Part shown: positions 53,001-61,284 of the stretch, in pieces
How the letters are laid out: every line of letters starts with the position of its first letter
How positions within the stretch are numbered: position 1 is the first letter of the stretch
DNA from: ZC4RG30 sp046047615
GTDB lineage: Bacteria > Pseudomonadota > Gammaproteobacteria > Steroidobacterales > Steroidobacteraceae
Length of the DNA stretch: 64,000 nt
Assembly: GCA_046047615.1 (NCBI GenBank)
Contig: JBJOHO010000021.1
Span: 1-64,000, forward strand
Direction of reading: 5' to 3'
Translations under genes and position numbers: made by a program
Notes under the pieces: generated by a model
Told to the model about the DNA's origin: nothing
Databases searched by the model: none
The model's input: the letters and a program-made list of their open reading frames with translations, nothing else

Positions 53001-55497
53001 GGCCGGCGAGCTTCAGGCGCTGCGCCTCGCCACCGGACAGTGTCGGTACGGGTTGTCCCAGCCGCAGGTAGTCCAGGCCCACGTCGCGCAGCGGCTGCAG
53101 GCGCGACAGCACTTCCGCGCGATCCGCGAAGAATGCCAGCGCGCGCGTGACCGTCATGTCCAGCACGTCGGCGATGCTGGCGCGGCTGCCGTCCGCGCCT
53201 TCCAGCTTCACCTCCAGGGTTTCGCTGCGGTAACGGCTGCCATTGCATTCCCCGCAGCGCAGGTAGACATCGGAGAGGAACTGCATTTCGACATGCTCGA
53301 AACCATTGCCGCCGCAACTGGGGCAGCGGCCGGTGCCGGAGTTGAAGCTGAAGGTGCCTGGTGTGTACTTGCGCTCCAGCGCGTCCGGCAGTGCGGCGAA
53401 CAGCGCCCGGACAGGATCGAAGGCGCCGACGTAGACCGCGGGGTTGGAGCGCGTGGTGCGGCCGATGGGTGACTGGTCCACCATCACCGATTCCGCCACC
53501 AGCGAAGCCCCGCGCAGCAGCCGGTGCGCGCCGGGTGTGCCCGCGGGCTTGCCATGTGCCTTGAGCAGCGCCGGGTGCAGCACGTCCTCGACCAAGGTCG
53601 ACTTGCCGGAGCCGGAGACGCCGGTGATGCAGACCAGGCGGCGCAGCGGCACGCGCAGGTCGACATCCTTGAGGTTGTGGGCCGACACGCCCAGCAGTTC
53701 GATGCAGCCTGCGTCCGCGGGCGGCGGTGCGCGCCGGCCCGCGTCGATATGCCGTCGTCCGGCAAGCCAGTCGCCGGTGACCGAGTCGCGCGCGGCCCGC
53801 AGCGCCGCAGGCGTGCCGTTGAAGACCAGTTGCCCGCCGTGTTCGCCGGCGCCGGGGCCCATGTCGAGGATGCGGTCCGCCTCCAGCATGATCTGCGGGT
53901 CGTGCTCGACGACCACCAGCGAGTTGCCCGCATCGCGCAAGCGGTGCATCACGCGGATCACCCGCTGCATGTCCCGCGGGTGCAGGCCGATGGAGGGCTC
54001 GTCAAGCACGAACAGCGTGTTCACCAGCGAAGTGCCCAGCGCCGTGGTGAGGTTGATGCGTTGCACTTCGCCGCCCGACAGCGTGCGGGACTGCCGGTCC
54101 AGCGTGAGATAGCCCAGCCCCACCTCGCAGAGGAAGGCAAGCCGCGAACGGATCTCGGCCAGCAGCAGTTGCGTCGCCTCGTCCAGCATCCCGGGCAGGC
54201 GCAACGTGCCGAAGAAGTCGCGGCAGCGGTCGATCGGCAGCAGCATCAACGAGTGCATGTCGTGCGGCCCCAGCCGCCACAGCAGCGACTCCGGCTGCAG
54301 GCGTGCGCCATGGCAACTGCCGCAGGTGGTGTAGCTGCGGTACTTCGACAGCAGCACGCGTACGTGCATCTTGTAGGCCTTCTTCTCCAGGTAGTCGAAG
54401 AAGCCTTTCACGCCGTACCAGGCCTTGCGCCCCGTGCCGCCGTCGCCCTCCAGCACCCAGCGGCGCTGCTCGGGTGCCAGTTCATCCCATGGCTTCTGCA
54501 GCGGGATGCCGGCACTGCGTGCGTGGCGCTCGAGGTCGTCCTGGCACTCCTTGCCGGAGGGCGTCTGCCAGGGCTTGACAGCGCCCTGTGCCAGGCTGCG
54601 CTGGCCGTCAGGCACCACCAGCCCGTAGTCGATGCCGATGACACGCCCGAAGCCCTTGCACGCCGGGCAGGCGCCGAGCGGGGAGTTGAAAGAGAAATGG
54701 CTGGGCGTGGGCTCGCCATAGGCGATGTCGCAGGCCGCGCAGTGCAGGCCGGTGGAGAAGCGCCAGCAGCCGGCATCCGGCAGGCGCATCTCCGGGTCGT
54801 CCTCGGCGAGCTGATGGACAGACAGGCGGCCCTGACCGGCACGGAAGGCCGCCTCCAGCGCTTCATGGACGCGCGCCGGATCGGCGGTCCCCAGCCGGAA
54901 GCGGTCCTGCACCACCGTGAGCCTGCCGCGTTGGCGCGACAGCGCCGAGGCCGCCTCATGCAGCCGCGTGTAGCCCTGGGCTTCGAGCCAGCGGCGCGCC
55001 TCGTCCTCGGCGACGTTCGCGGGCAGATCGATCTCGAAGCACACGGCCAGCCGCGGGTCGCCGCGCCCGGCCAGAGCAGCGGCCAGCCGTCCGTGGACCG
55101 TCTGCGCGGTGTCCCGGTGCACGGCCTCGCCGCAACCGCGGCACTGCAGGACGGCGGCGCGCGCGTAGAGCAGCTTCAGGTGGTCGTTGAGTTCGGTCAT
55201 CGTCCCGACCGTCGAGCGCGAATTGCGCACCGGGTTGGTCTGGTCGATGGCGATCGCCGGAGGAATGCCCTCGATGCGGTCGACCTGCGGGCGGTCCATG
55301 CGGTCGAGGAACTGGCGCGCGTAGGGCGAGAAGGTCTCGACATACCGGCGCTGCCCCTCCGCATACAGCGTGTCGAAGACCAGCGAGGACTTGCCGGAGC
55401 CGGAGACGCCGGTGACCACCACCAGTTCGTTCAGCGGCAGTTCCAGCGACAGGTTGCGCAGGTTGTTCTGACGTGCGCCAAGGATGCGGATGGACAT
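50023..55497 (-). CDS. Double-length UvrA paralogue with four ABC ATPase domains
   Basis: 1824-residue protein equal to two UvrA units in tandem. Four Walker A motifs (GVSGSGKS with K36 and near residues 626, 987 and 1504) and four LSGGE signatures are present. Zinc modules of both halves are visible: CGSCHGARL, CPSCGGNGF with CGECNG, CPSCGTSF with CGSCFG and CPDCKG, CSACEGQGV with CDVCGG. The first half also has the signature-domain insertion after GTMTELNDHLKLLYAR. Canonical UvrA (about 940 residues) detects DNA damage as a dimer; this looks like a covalent dimer. A normal uvrA elsewhere would be expected. Start ATG 55497 begins directly at the family N-terminus. Divergent from the TonB receptor. 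Confidence 0.93.
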   Translation of the reverse strand: MSIRILGARQNNLRNLSLELPLNELVVVTGVSGSGKSSLVFDTLYAEGQRRYVETFSPYARQFLDRMDRPQVDRIEGIPPAIAIDQTNPVRNSRSTVGTMTELNDHLKLLYARAAVLQCRGCGEAVHRDTAQTVHGRLAAALAGRGDPRLAVCFEIDLPANVAEDEARRWLEAQGYTRLHEAASALSRQRGRLTVVQDRFRLGTADPARVHEALEAAFRAGQGRLSVHQLAEDDPEMRLPDAGCWRFSTGLHCAACDIAYGEPTPSHFSFNSPLGACPACKGFGRVIGIDYGLVVPDGQRSLAQGAVKPWQTPSGKECQDDLERHARSAGIPLQKPWDELAPEQRRWVLEGDGGTGRKAWYGVKGFFDYLEKKAYKMHVRVLLSKYRSYTTCGSCHGARLQPESLLWRLGPHDMHSLMLLPIDRCRDFFGTLRLPGMLDEATQLLLAEIRSRLAFLCEVGLGYLTLDRQSRTLSGGEVQRINLTTALGTSLVNTLFVLDEPSIGLHPRDMQRVIRVMHRLRDAGNSLVVVEHDPQIMLEADRILDMGPGAGEHGGQLVFNGTPAALRAARDSVTGDWLAGRRHIDAGRRAPPPADAGCIELLGVSAHNLKDVDLRVPLRRLVCITGVSGSGKSTLVEDVLHPALLKAHGKPAGTPGAHRLLRGASLVAESVMVDQSPIGRTTRSNPAVYVGAFDPVRALFAALPDALERKYTPGTFSFNSGTGRCPSCGGNGFEHVEMQFLSDVYLRCGECNGSRYRSETLEVKLEGADGSRASIADVLDMTVTRALAFFADRAEVLSRLQPLRDVGLDYLRLGQPVPTLSGGEAQRLKLAGHLADAAGGTRKLLVFDEPTTGLHFEDVARLMQAFDKLLAQGHSLLVIEHNLDVVRAADWIVDLGPEGGDAGGCIVAEGTPAELMRHPGSHTGRALAEHERALGAALQVREAPVPARAAATRDAAIVVHHAREHNLKDIDVRIPHGGFTVVTGVSGSGKSTLAFDIIFNEGQRRYLESLNAYARQFVQPASRPDVDAVYGIPPTVAIEQRTSRGGRKSTVGTLTEIHHFLRLLFVKLGVQHCPDCGDAIEPQSQDSIVARLLKEHRGAHITLLAPLVVRRKGYYTDLAKWAVGRGHASLRVDGVDTPTAQWPRLARFKEHTIELPLATLVALPRNEPELRAAVARGLDLGKGVLHVLADGATDAQVFSARRACPSCGTSFPEPDPRLFSWNSAQGWCGSCFGTGEVLQGFDAEQTGEEASWREGPEAPAVTCPDCKGSRLNGTALAVTFRDRSIAEYACSAVDDAARFFGSLQLEGREASIARDLVQEIRSRLGFLARVGLGYLSLDRAAPTLSGGETQRIRLAAQLGSSLKGVCYVLDEPTIGLHPRDNRVLLDALASLSGDGNTLVVVEHDEDTIRRADHVIDLGPGAGTQGGQVVGAGTVHDLLANPASVTGRCLREPLRHPETPRRPVQRRGAAATPLLQIRDARLHNLEGVDVDLPLGRLVVVTGVSGSGKSTLARDILHANLRVQLAHQRGRRPALVGCGSLAGHEVLERVLEVDQTPIGKTPRSCPATYVGFWDAIRRIYAGTTEAGLRGYTTGRFSFNTAGGRCSACEGQGVRTVEMNFLPDVKVLCDVCGGRRFDAATLAVQWRGKSVGDVLAMSVDEAAGFFASHPSIQHPLALLRDVGLGYLTLGQQSPTLSGGEAQRIKLVTELARIRGDMGAAPARRGRAASGGSTLYVLDEPTVGLHMADVEKLIVVLHRLVDAGNTVVVVEHNLDVMAQADWIIDMGPEAGRGGGKVVVAGSPAEVAARKGSRTGVVLREFLEQRRGA

Positions 55498-55568
55498 GCC
55501 CTGATTCTCGCACGGCGCCACCGGGGCCCCGGCGTAACAGGGTGTAACGGCCGGGCGCCGGAAAATCA

Positions 55569-55606
55569 TTGCAATCGTATGCCACACATGTTGCAAACGA
55601 TTGCAA
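55569..55606. promoter_or_regulatory. Two LacI-type operators upstream of the TonB receptor
   Basis: TTGCAAACGATTGCAA (55591-55606) is a near-perfect palindrome around a central CG, as in LacI-family operators. A second, weaker copy, TTGCAATCGTATGCCA, is at 55569-55584; the central CG dinucleotides are 22 bases apart, about two helical turns. The outer arms TTGCAATCGT and ACGATTGCAA are also perfect complements. The operator overlaps a candidate -35 element, so binding should repress. Confidence 0.65.
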
Positions 55607-55619
55607 ATGCCGCTAGATT
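55591..55619 (+). promoter_or_regulatory. Candidate promoter of the TonB-dependent receptor
   Basis: TTGCAA (55591-55596) and TAGATT (55614-55619) are spaced by 17 bases and match four of six positions of each sigma-70 hexamer. The -35 half lies inside the LacI-type operator. The receptor GTG start is about 75 bases downstream. Confidence 0.4.
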
Positions 55620-55694
55620 CCGCCAGCCGGGGTGGTGCGGGCGCGCTCCCCAGTCATGCCAGAACGCATTCAATTCCAATTCGGGGAGGCCCTT

Positions 55695-58169
55695 GTGAAG
55701 CAGTCCAACCAGTTCCTGGTCCGCTCGGTGGTCCGCTCGCTGATCGCAGCGTCGGGCGCGGCGGCATTCATGATGTCCGCGCAGGCCCAGGTGGCCGCGC
55801 CGGCCGACGAGGCCGACGTGCTGGACGAAATCGTCGTTACCGCCTCGGCGGGCGACAAGACCGTCCTGAACAGCTCGGTGTCGGTCACCAGTGTGTCCGC
55901 CGAGATGATCCAGAACTTCCGTCCGAGCTCGGAGTCGGAGGTGTTCCGCATGATCCCCGGCATCCAGGTCGCCGGCACCGCCGGTCCGGGCGGCAACTCC
56001 AACATCGCCGTCCGCGGTCTGCCGGTCGCCACCGGCGGTTCGCCGTTCGTGCAGATCCAGGAAGACGGCCTGCCGACGGTCCTGTTCGGCGACATCCAGT
56101 TCGGCAACAACGACTACTGGACCCGCTTCGACCAGAGCGTGGCCCGCGTCGAGGGCGTCCGTGGCGGCTCGGCCTCCACCTTCGCCTCGCAGGCCCCAGG
56201 CGCGGTCATCAACTACATCAGCCACACGGGTGAGCGCGAGGGCGGCCTGGTCGCCCTGTCGGCAGGCCTGGGCTACGACGAGCAGAAGGTCGACTTCCGC
56301 TATGGCGGCGCGATCAGCGACACCGCCCGCTTCCATGTCGGTGGCTACGTCAAGAATGGCCGCGGTCCGCTGGACGCCGGCTACAACGTGTCCGAGAGCG
56401 TGCAGGTCAAGGCGAACATCACCAAGGATTTCGCCGACGACAAGGGCTACATCCGCTTCCTGGTGAAGATCGCCGACACCGCCGAGCCGAACTACACGGG
56501 CGCCCCGGCGCTGGTGAACCTGTCCGGCAACAACATCAGCGGCGTCCGCGCCTTCCCGGGCTTCGACGGCCGTGACCAGTCGAACTACTCGGCGCTGAAC
56601 CAGAACTTCCTGATCGTGAACCGCGAGGGCGACCTCGAGCGCGTGAAGATGGATGGCATCACGACCAAGGCCGTGGCCATCGGCAACCAGATCCACTACA
56701 AGTTCAGCGACGCCATCACCGTCGACAACAACATGCGCTGGACGGACATGAGTGGCGGCTTCTCCTCGCCGTTCCTCAACACCGCCCGCACCAGCAGCCT
56801 CATCGGCAGCACGGTCAACGGCGGCGTGGTGGCGGCGGTCAAGTACGCCAACGGCGCGAAGGCGGGCCAGGACTACACCGGCACCTACCTGAACAACAAC
56901 ACCAACGTCCGCACCAACATCCGCGACGTGGGCAGCTTCGTCGACGACCTGTCGCTGTCGGGCAAGTTCCAGGTGGCCAACGGCACCCTGAATGCGCGCG
57001 TCGGCCAGTTCTACATGAACCAGAAGATCGCGATGGACTGGCACACCAACAAGGCCACCAGCGAGCTCAGCGGCAACAATGCCGCCATGCTCGACCTGTA
57101 CACGGCCGCCGGTGCGCGCCTGACGGTCGACGGCATCGCCGGCTTCAACAACAACTGGGGCGACTGCTGCGCCCGCGACTACGACCTGGCCTACACCGAC
57201 ACGGCCCAGTACCTGTCGCTGGACTTCGACACCGAGAAGTTCAACATCGACGGCAGCATCCGCTTCGAGAACATCGAGGCCACGGGCTGGACCCGCAAGG
57301 GCGGCGCCGAGTACAACACCGTCGTCGATGGCGTGGCCATCGGTACGCTCACCGCGAACGGTGGGGCGGAGAACCTCGACTACTCGGTGAACTACACCAC
57401 CTGGTCGATCGGTGCCCTCTACAAGCTGACGGACAACACCAGCCTGTTCGCCCGTACCTCGCGCGGCGGCCGCTTCAACGGCGACCGCCAGACCGTCAGC
57501 GGCAAGATCAACGGCGACGGCTCGCTGAACCAGGTCGGCAAGACGGCGGCCATCGACTTCGTCAACCAGCACGAAATCGGCGTCAAGAGCCGCGGTTCGC
57601 TGGGCGAGGGCCGCTACACCGCGGAGCTGACGCTGCTCAAGGGCGACTTCAAGCAGAGCACCTACGAGCTGTCGGCCACCAAGTGCCCGGGCGGCGCGGG
57701 CGGCTGTGTCATCGACGCGGCCTACCGCTCGAGCGGCGCCGAGTTCTTCGGCACCTACGCACTCAAGGGCTTCACCCTGGTCGCCAACGCCACCTACTCC
57801 CAGCCGGAGAAGAAGGCCGCGGGCGCCGCCAGCTACACGCGCGCCGATGGCATGCCGGACCTGATCTACACGGTCTCGGGCGGCTATGACTTCACGGACG
57901 CGGTCAACGCGGGCCTCAACGTCACGGGCCAGAGCTCGGCGCTGGATGGCGCCGGCAACAGCTACCCGTCGGCGATGACCTTCGGTGGCTTCCTGAAGTA
58001 CCGGCCGCTCGAGAACCTGGAGCTGGGCCTGCAGGGCTACAACCTGTTCAACAAGTTCGACCTGCGCGGCAACGGCGGCGTGGCCGATGGCTCCGTCACC
58101 CCGACGGTCATCGGTGGCGCCCCGGCGCTGGGCCGTACCTTCATGGGTACGATCACCCTGAACTTCTGA
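55695..58169 (+). CDS. TonB-dependent outer-membrane receptor
   Basis: Ligand-gated outer-membrane transporter, 824 residues. It has a signal peptide (SLIAASGAAAFMMSAQAQ), a TonB box-like DEIVVTAS just after it, a plug domain (VSAEMIQNFRPSSESEVFRMIPGIQVAG, VAVRGLP-like NIAVRGLPVATGG, QAPGAVINYISH) and a 22-strand barrel ending in GTITLNF, with the terminal Phe needed for assembly. The GTG at 55695 was chosen because GGGGAGG lies eight bases upstream; in-frame codons from 55632 add only leader. Codon use is strongly biased to C-ending codons, suggesting high expression. The substrate is unknown; neighbours and LacI-type operators suggest a carbohydrate or related ligand. Confidence 0.93.
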   Translation: MKQSNQFLVRSVVRSLIAASGAAAFMMSAQAQVAAPADEADVLDEIVVTASAGDKTVLNSSVSVTSVSAEMIQNFRPSSESEVFRMIPGIQVAGTAGPGGNSNIAVRGLPVATGGSPFVQIQEDGLPTVLFGDIQFGNNDYWTRFDQSVARVEGVRGGSASTFASQAPGAVINYISHTGEREGGLVALSAGLGYDEQKVDFRYGGAISDTARFHVGGYVKNGRGPLDAGYNVSESVQVKANITKDFADDKGYIRFLVKIADTAEPNYTGAPALVNLSGNNISGVRAFPGFDGRDQSNYSALNQNFLIVNREGDLERVKMDGITTKAVAIGNQIHYKFSDAITVDNNMRWTDMSGGFSSPFLNTARTSSLIGSTVNGGVVAAVKYANGAKAGQDYTGTYLNNNTNVRTNIRDVGSFVDDLSLSGKFQVANGTLNARVGQFYMNQKIAMDWHTNKATSELSGNNAAMLDLYTAAGARLTVDGIAGFNNNWGDCCARDYDLAYTDTAQYLSLDFDTEKFNIDGSIRFENIEATGWTRKGGAEYNTVVDGVAIGTLTANGGAENLDYSVNYTTWSIGALYKLTDNTSLFARTSRGGRFNGDRQTVSGKINGDGSLNQVGKTAAIDFVNQHEIGVKSRGSLGEGRYTAELTLLKGDFKQSTYELSATKCPGGAGGCVIDAAYRSSGAEFFGTYALKGFTLVANATYSQPEKKAAGAASYTRADGMPDLIYTVSGGYDFTDAVNAGLNVTGQSSALDGAGNSYPSAMTFGGFLKYRPLENLELGLQGYNLFNKFDLRGNGGVADGSVTPTVIGGAPALGRTFMGTITLNF

Positions 58170-58192
58170 CGGGAACCCGACCGCAAGGCTGG

Positions 58193-58231
58193 CAAGGGGC
58201 AGATCCGCAAGGACCTGCCCCTTGTTTTTTT
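58193..58231 (+). terminator. Rho-independent terminator after the TonB receptor
   Basis: Arms CAAGGGGCAG (58193-58202) and CTGCCCCTTG (58215-58224) form a perfect 10-bp stem followed by seven T (58225-58231). It is the best terminator in the window and lies between the receptor and the halogenase, 31 bases before the halogenase ATG, so much of the transcript should end here unless read through. Confidence 0.9.
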
Positions 58232-58261
58232 CACGGCACGATGCGCGGAGAATGCACCGCC

Positions 58262-59770
58262 ATGGACATGCAAGATCGCCAGATCCGCGAGGTGGTCGTC
58301 GTCGGCGGGGGCTCCGCCGGCTGGATGACGGCCGCTGCCCTCGTCAACGCCATGCCGCAGGGCTGCCACATCACGCTGGTGGAGTCCGAGGAGATCGGCA
58401 CGGTCGGCGTCGGTGAGGCGACCATTCCGCCGATCCGCACCTTCAACCAGATGCTGGGCATCGACGAGACCGAGTTCGTCCGCCGCACCCAGGGCTCTTT
58501 CAAGCTCGGCATCCAGTTCATCGACTGGGCCCGTGAGGGGGTGCGCTATTTCCACCCTTTCGGCACCTACGGCCGCCACTTCGACACCGTGCATGTGCAC
58601 CACTATTGGCTGCAGGCCCGCGCGCTCGGTGAGGCTTCGGCGCTGGACGACTACTGCATGGCGTGGAACGCCGCGGCCGCTGGCCGCTTCGCCCCGCCGG
58701 TCGCCGACGGGCGCAATGTCCTGTCGACCTATGACTACGCCTACCACTTCGACGCCGGGCTCTATGCCCGCTTCCTGCGCGGGTATTCGGAGGCACGTGG
58801 CGTCCGTCGCGTCGAGGGCAAGATCGCCAGCGTGCAACTGGACCCGCAGACCGGCTTCGTCGCCAGCGTGTCCTTGCAGGACGGACGGCAAGTTCCGGGC
58901 GAACTGTTCATCGACTGCTCCGGCTTCCGCGGCCTGCTCATCGAAGGCGCGCTGCAGACCGGCTATGACGACTGGACGCACTGGTTGCCCTGCGACCGCG
59001 CCATGGCCGTGCCCTGCGAGCGGGCTGGCGACTTCACGCCTTACACGCGTTCCACCGCCCGCGCGGCGGGCTGGCAATGGCGCATTCCATTGCAGCACCG
59101 TACCGGCAACGGCTATGTCTACAGCTCCGGGTTCTGCAGCGACGAGGACGCCACGCGCACGCTGCTGGCCCATCTCGACGGCAGGGCGCTCGCCGAACCG
59201 CGTGCGCTGCGCTTTGTGACCGGGCGCCGTCGCCAGTTCTGGAACCGCAATGTCGTGGCCATCGGCCTGTCGAGCGGCTTCCTCGAACCACTGGAGTCCA
59301 CCAGCATCCACCTGATCCAGGCCGGGATCGCAAAGTTGCTGGCGCTGTTCCCTGACCGCAGCTGGGATCCGGCTGTGCGTGACGAATACAACCGCATCGC
59401 GGCCGCAGAGATGGAACGGATCCGCGATTTCCTGATCCTGCACTACCACCTGAACCAGCGGCAGGAGGGCGAGCTGTGGCACTACACCGCCCACATGGCG
59501 GTGCCCGACACCCTGCAGGAAAAGATCCACCACTTCCGCGAGTTTGGCCGGCTGGTGCAGCGGGAAAACGACCTTTTCGGCCAGGCGTCGTGGCTGGCGG
59601 TGCACGTCGGCCAGGGCAACCTGCCGCGCCGGCCGGATCCGCTGATCCACTACCGCAAGGTCGATGGCCGCGAGTGGCTCGGCAAGCTCAAGGCGGCCAT
59701 GGCCGCCGCTGCGCAGCAGTTGCCGACGCACCAGCAGTTCATCGACCGACATTGCAAGGCGGGCAGCTGA
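58262..59770 (+). CDS. FAD-dependent tryptophan-halogenase-family protein
   Basis: 502-residue flavin enzyme of the PrnA/tryptophan 7-halogenase type. It has the FAD motif VVVVGGGSAGWMTAAAL, the catalytic Lys in TQGSFKLGIQF (K81, equivalent of PrnA K79), the halogenase motif WQWRIP (271-276) and the Glu in SSGFLEPLEST (E345, equivalent of PrnA E346). Paralogues beside TonB receptors in Xanthomonadales and Caulobacterales are often of unknown substrate and some halogenate no free tryptophan. The ATG at 58262 follows GGAG by 11 bases. It needs a reductase for FADH2, not encoded nearby. Confidence 0.9.
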   Translation: MDMQDRQIREVVVVGGGSAGWMTAAALVNAMPQGCHITLVESEEIGTVGVGEATIPPIRTFNQMLGIDETEFVRRTQGSFKLGIQFIDWAREGVRYFHPFGTYGRHFDTVHVHHYWLQARALGEASALDDYCMAWNAAAAGRFAPPVADGRNVLSTYDYAYHFDAGLYARFLRGYSEARGVRRVEGKIASVQLDPQTGFVASVSLQDGRQVPGELFIDCSGFRGLLIEGALQTGYDDWTHWLPCDRAMAVPCERAGDFTPYTRSTARAAGWQWRIPLQHRTGNGYVYSSGFCSDEDATRTLLAHLDGRALAEPRALRFVTGRRRQFWNRNVVAIGLSSGFLEPLESTSIHLIQAGIAKLLALFPDRSWDPAVRDEYNRIAAAEMERIRDFLILHYHLNQRQEGELWHYTAHMAVPDTLQEKIHHFREFGRLVQRENDLFGQASWLAVHVGQGNLPRRPDPLIHYRKVDGREWLGKLKAAMAAAAQQLPTHQQFIDRHCKAGS

Positions 59771-59784
59771 CCGGCCCATCTGCC

Positions 59785-61176
59785 ATGCCTGCCGCCCACG
59801 CACCCCGAAGCGCCGCGGAATGGCGCGCGCACGGTCTCGCCTTGCGCGAGCAGCAGGACATGCCCGAGGCAGCCGACGCACTCGGGCGCAGCCTGGCGCT
59901 GGCACCCGATGACCTGCCGACACGTTTCGCCCACGCCCAGAGCTGCCTCGACGCCGGCCTGCCGGCGGCTGCACTGTTCCGCGAGGCAATACGCAGGGCG
60001 CCGCCGCATCCCGGGCCCTTGCGCGCCTTCGTGGCCGCGCTGCTGGCCGAGTCGTTGCCAGACGAGGCCGAGGCCGTGCTTGTCGAGACCTTGCGCCGCG
60101 AGCCGGCCTGGGTGGACGGCTACCGCCAGCTTGCGGCGCTGCGCTGGGTGCGTGGCGACCGCGCGCACTATGCGGATGCCCTGCGCGAGGCCTGCCATGC
60201 ACACCCCGGCCTGCCGGCACTCTGGCTTGCCTGGTTCGCCGTCGTGGCACAGGCGCGGGACTGGTCCGCGGCCGACGCCGTGTTGGCGGCTGCGGGCAAG
60301 GCGCTCGGCGACCTCCCGGCACTGCGGCTGGCCGAACTCTTCCTTGCCGTGGAGACCGGGGCCGCTGAGCGCGCCGACGCGCTGTTTGCCGCCACCGAGG
60401 GGCAGCGCGACGATGTGCGTGATCTCGCGTTCCTGCGGCACAGCCTGCGCCACGGTCGCCTCGACGCCGCGGAGGCCCTGGCGCTGCGCCACACGGCCAC
60501 GCCGCTGGCCCGCGCCGTCTGGCCCTATCTGTCCCTGATCTGGCGCCTGCGCGGGGATGCGCGTGCGGACTGGCTGGACGGCCAGCCGCCTTTCATCCGT
60601 CCCATCGACCTGCCCTTCTCCGCAGGCGAGCTCGACGGTCTCGCGGCCGTCCTGCGCCGTCTCCATACTGCGCGCGCGCCTTATGTCGAACAGTCTGTCC
60701 GCGGTGGCACGCAGACCGATGGCCACCTGCTGCTGCGCCACGAACCCGAACTGCAGGGCCTGCGGCGCAAGGTGCTGGCCGGCGTCCGCGACTACGTCGA
60801 CGCGCTGCCGCCGCCGCTCGACGGCCACCCTTTGCTCGGCACGCCGCGCAGTCGCCTGCGGCTGGCGGGCAGCTGGTCCGTGCGCCTGGCGCGCCAGGGA
60901 CATAACGTGGCACACACGCACCCCAAGGGCTGGATCAGCTCGGCGTTGTACGTGTCTTTGCCAACCGCGCCGCAGATGGGTGCGCCACCCGCGGGCTGGA
61001 TCCAGTTCGGCAGCCCGCCGCCGGAGCTGGGCTTGGCGCTGGAGCCCTACCGGCAGATTGAGCCGCGACCCGGGCGGCTCGCCCTGTTCCCCTCGACGAT
61101 ATGGCACAACACCGTGCCTTTCGAGGACGGAGAACGGCTGGTGATCGCCTTCGATGTGCAGGTGCCGGATCGGTAG
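59785..61176 (+). CDS. TPR protein with putative 2OG-Fe(II) oxygenase domain
   Basis: 463-residue protein: residues about 10-275 are tetratricopeptide-like helical repeats, and the C-terminal 170 residues resemble a putative 2-oxoglutarate/Fe(II) dioxygenase domain. Candidate metal ligands lie in NVAHTHPKGWISSALYVSL and FPSTIWHNTVPFEDGERLVIAFDV, where the two His and the final Arg match the family pattern; the acid of the HxD triad is not evident. It follows the halogenase by 14 bases. Such proteins recur with TonB receptors and halogenases and may act on a surface peptide or a bound ligand, but the reaction is unknown. Confidence 0.82.
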   Translation: MPAAHAPRSAAEWRAHGLALREQQDMPEAADALGRSLALAPDDLPTRFAHAQSCLDAGLPAAALFREAIRRAPPHPGPLRAFVAALLAESLPDEAEAVLVETLRREPAWVDGYRQLAALRWVRGDRAHYADALREACHAHPGLPALWLAWFAVVAQARDWSAADAVLAAAGKALGDLPALRLAELFLAVETGAAERADALFAATEGQRDDVRDLAFLRHSLRHGRLDAAEALALRHTATPLARAVWPYLSLIWRLRGDARADWLDGQPPFIRPIDLPFSAGELDGLAAVLRRLHTARAPYVEQSVRGGTQTDGHLLLRHEPELQGLRRKVLAGVRDYVDALPPPLDGHPLLGTPRSRLRLAGSWSVRLARQGHNVAHTHPKGWISSALYVSLPTAPQMGAPPAGWIQFGSPPPELGLALEPYRQIEPRPGRLALFPSTIWHNTVPFEDGERLVIAFDVQVPDR

Positions 61177-61284
61177 TCCATGAACATGCCGGGAGTTTGG
61201 AAATAATTACACGATCGACGCGGTGGACGTGAGGCAAGCTCGCAAAACCGCGTAATTGGCGGGAAACAGCAGGAAGCAAAAGTC

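Noticed and set aside
55566..57572. 668-codon minus-strand frame opposite the TonB receptor
   Set aside because: Val/Asp/Gly-rich mirror of a strongly biased gene, no start context or domain.
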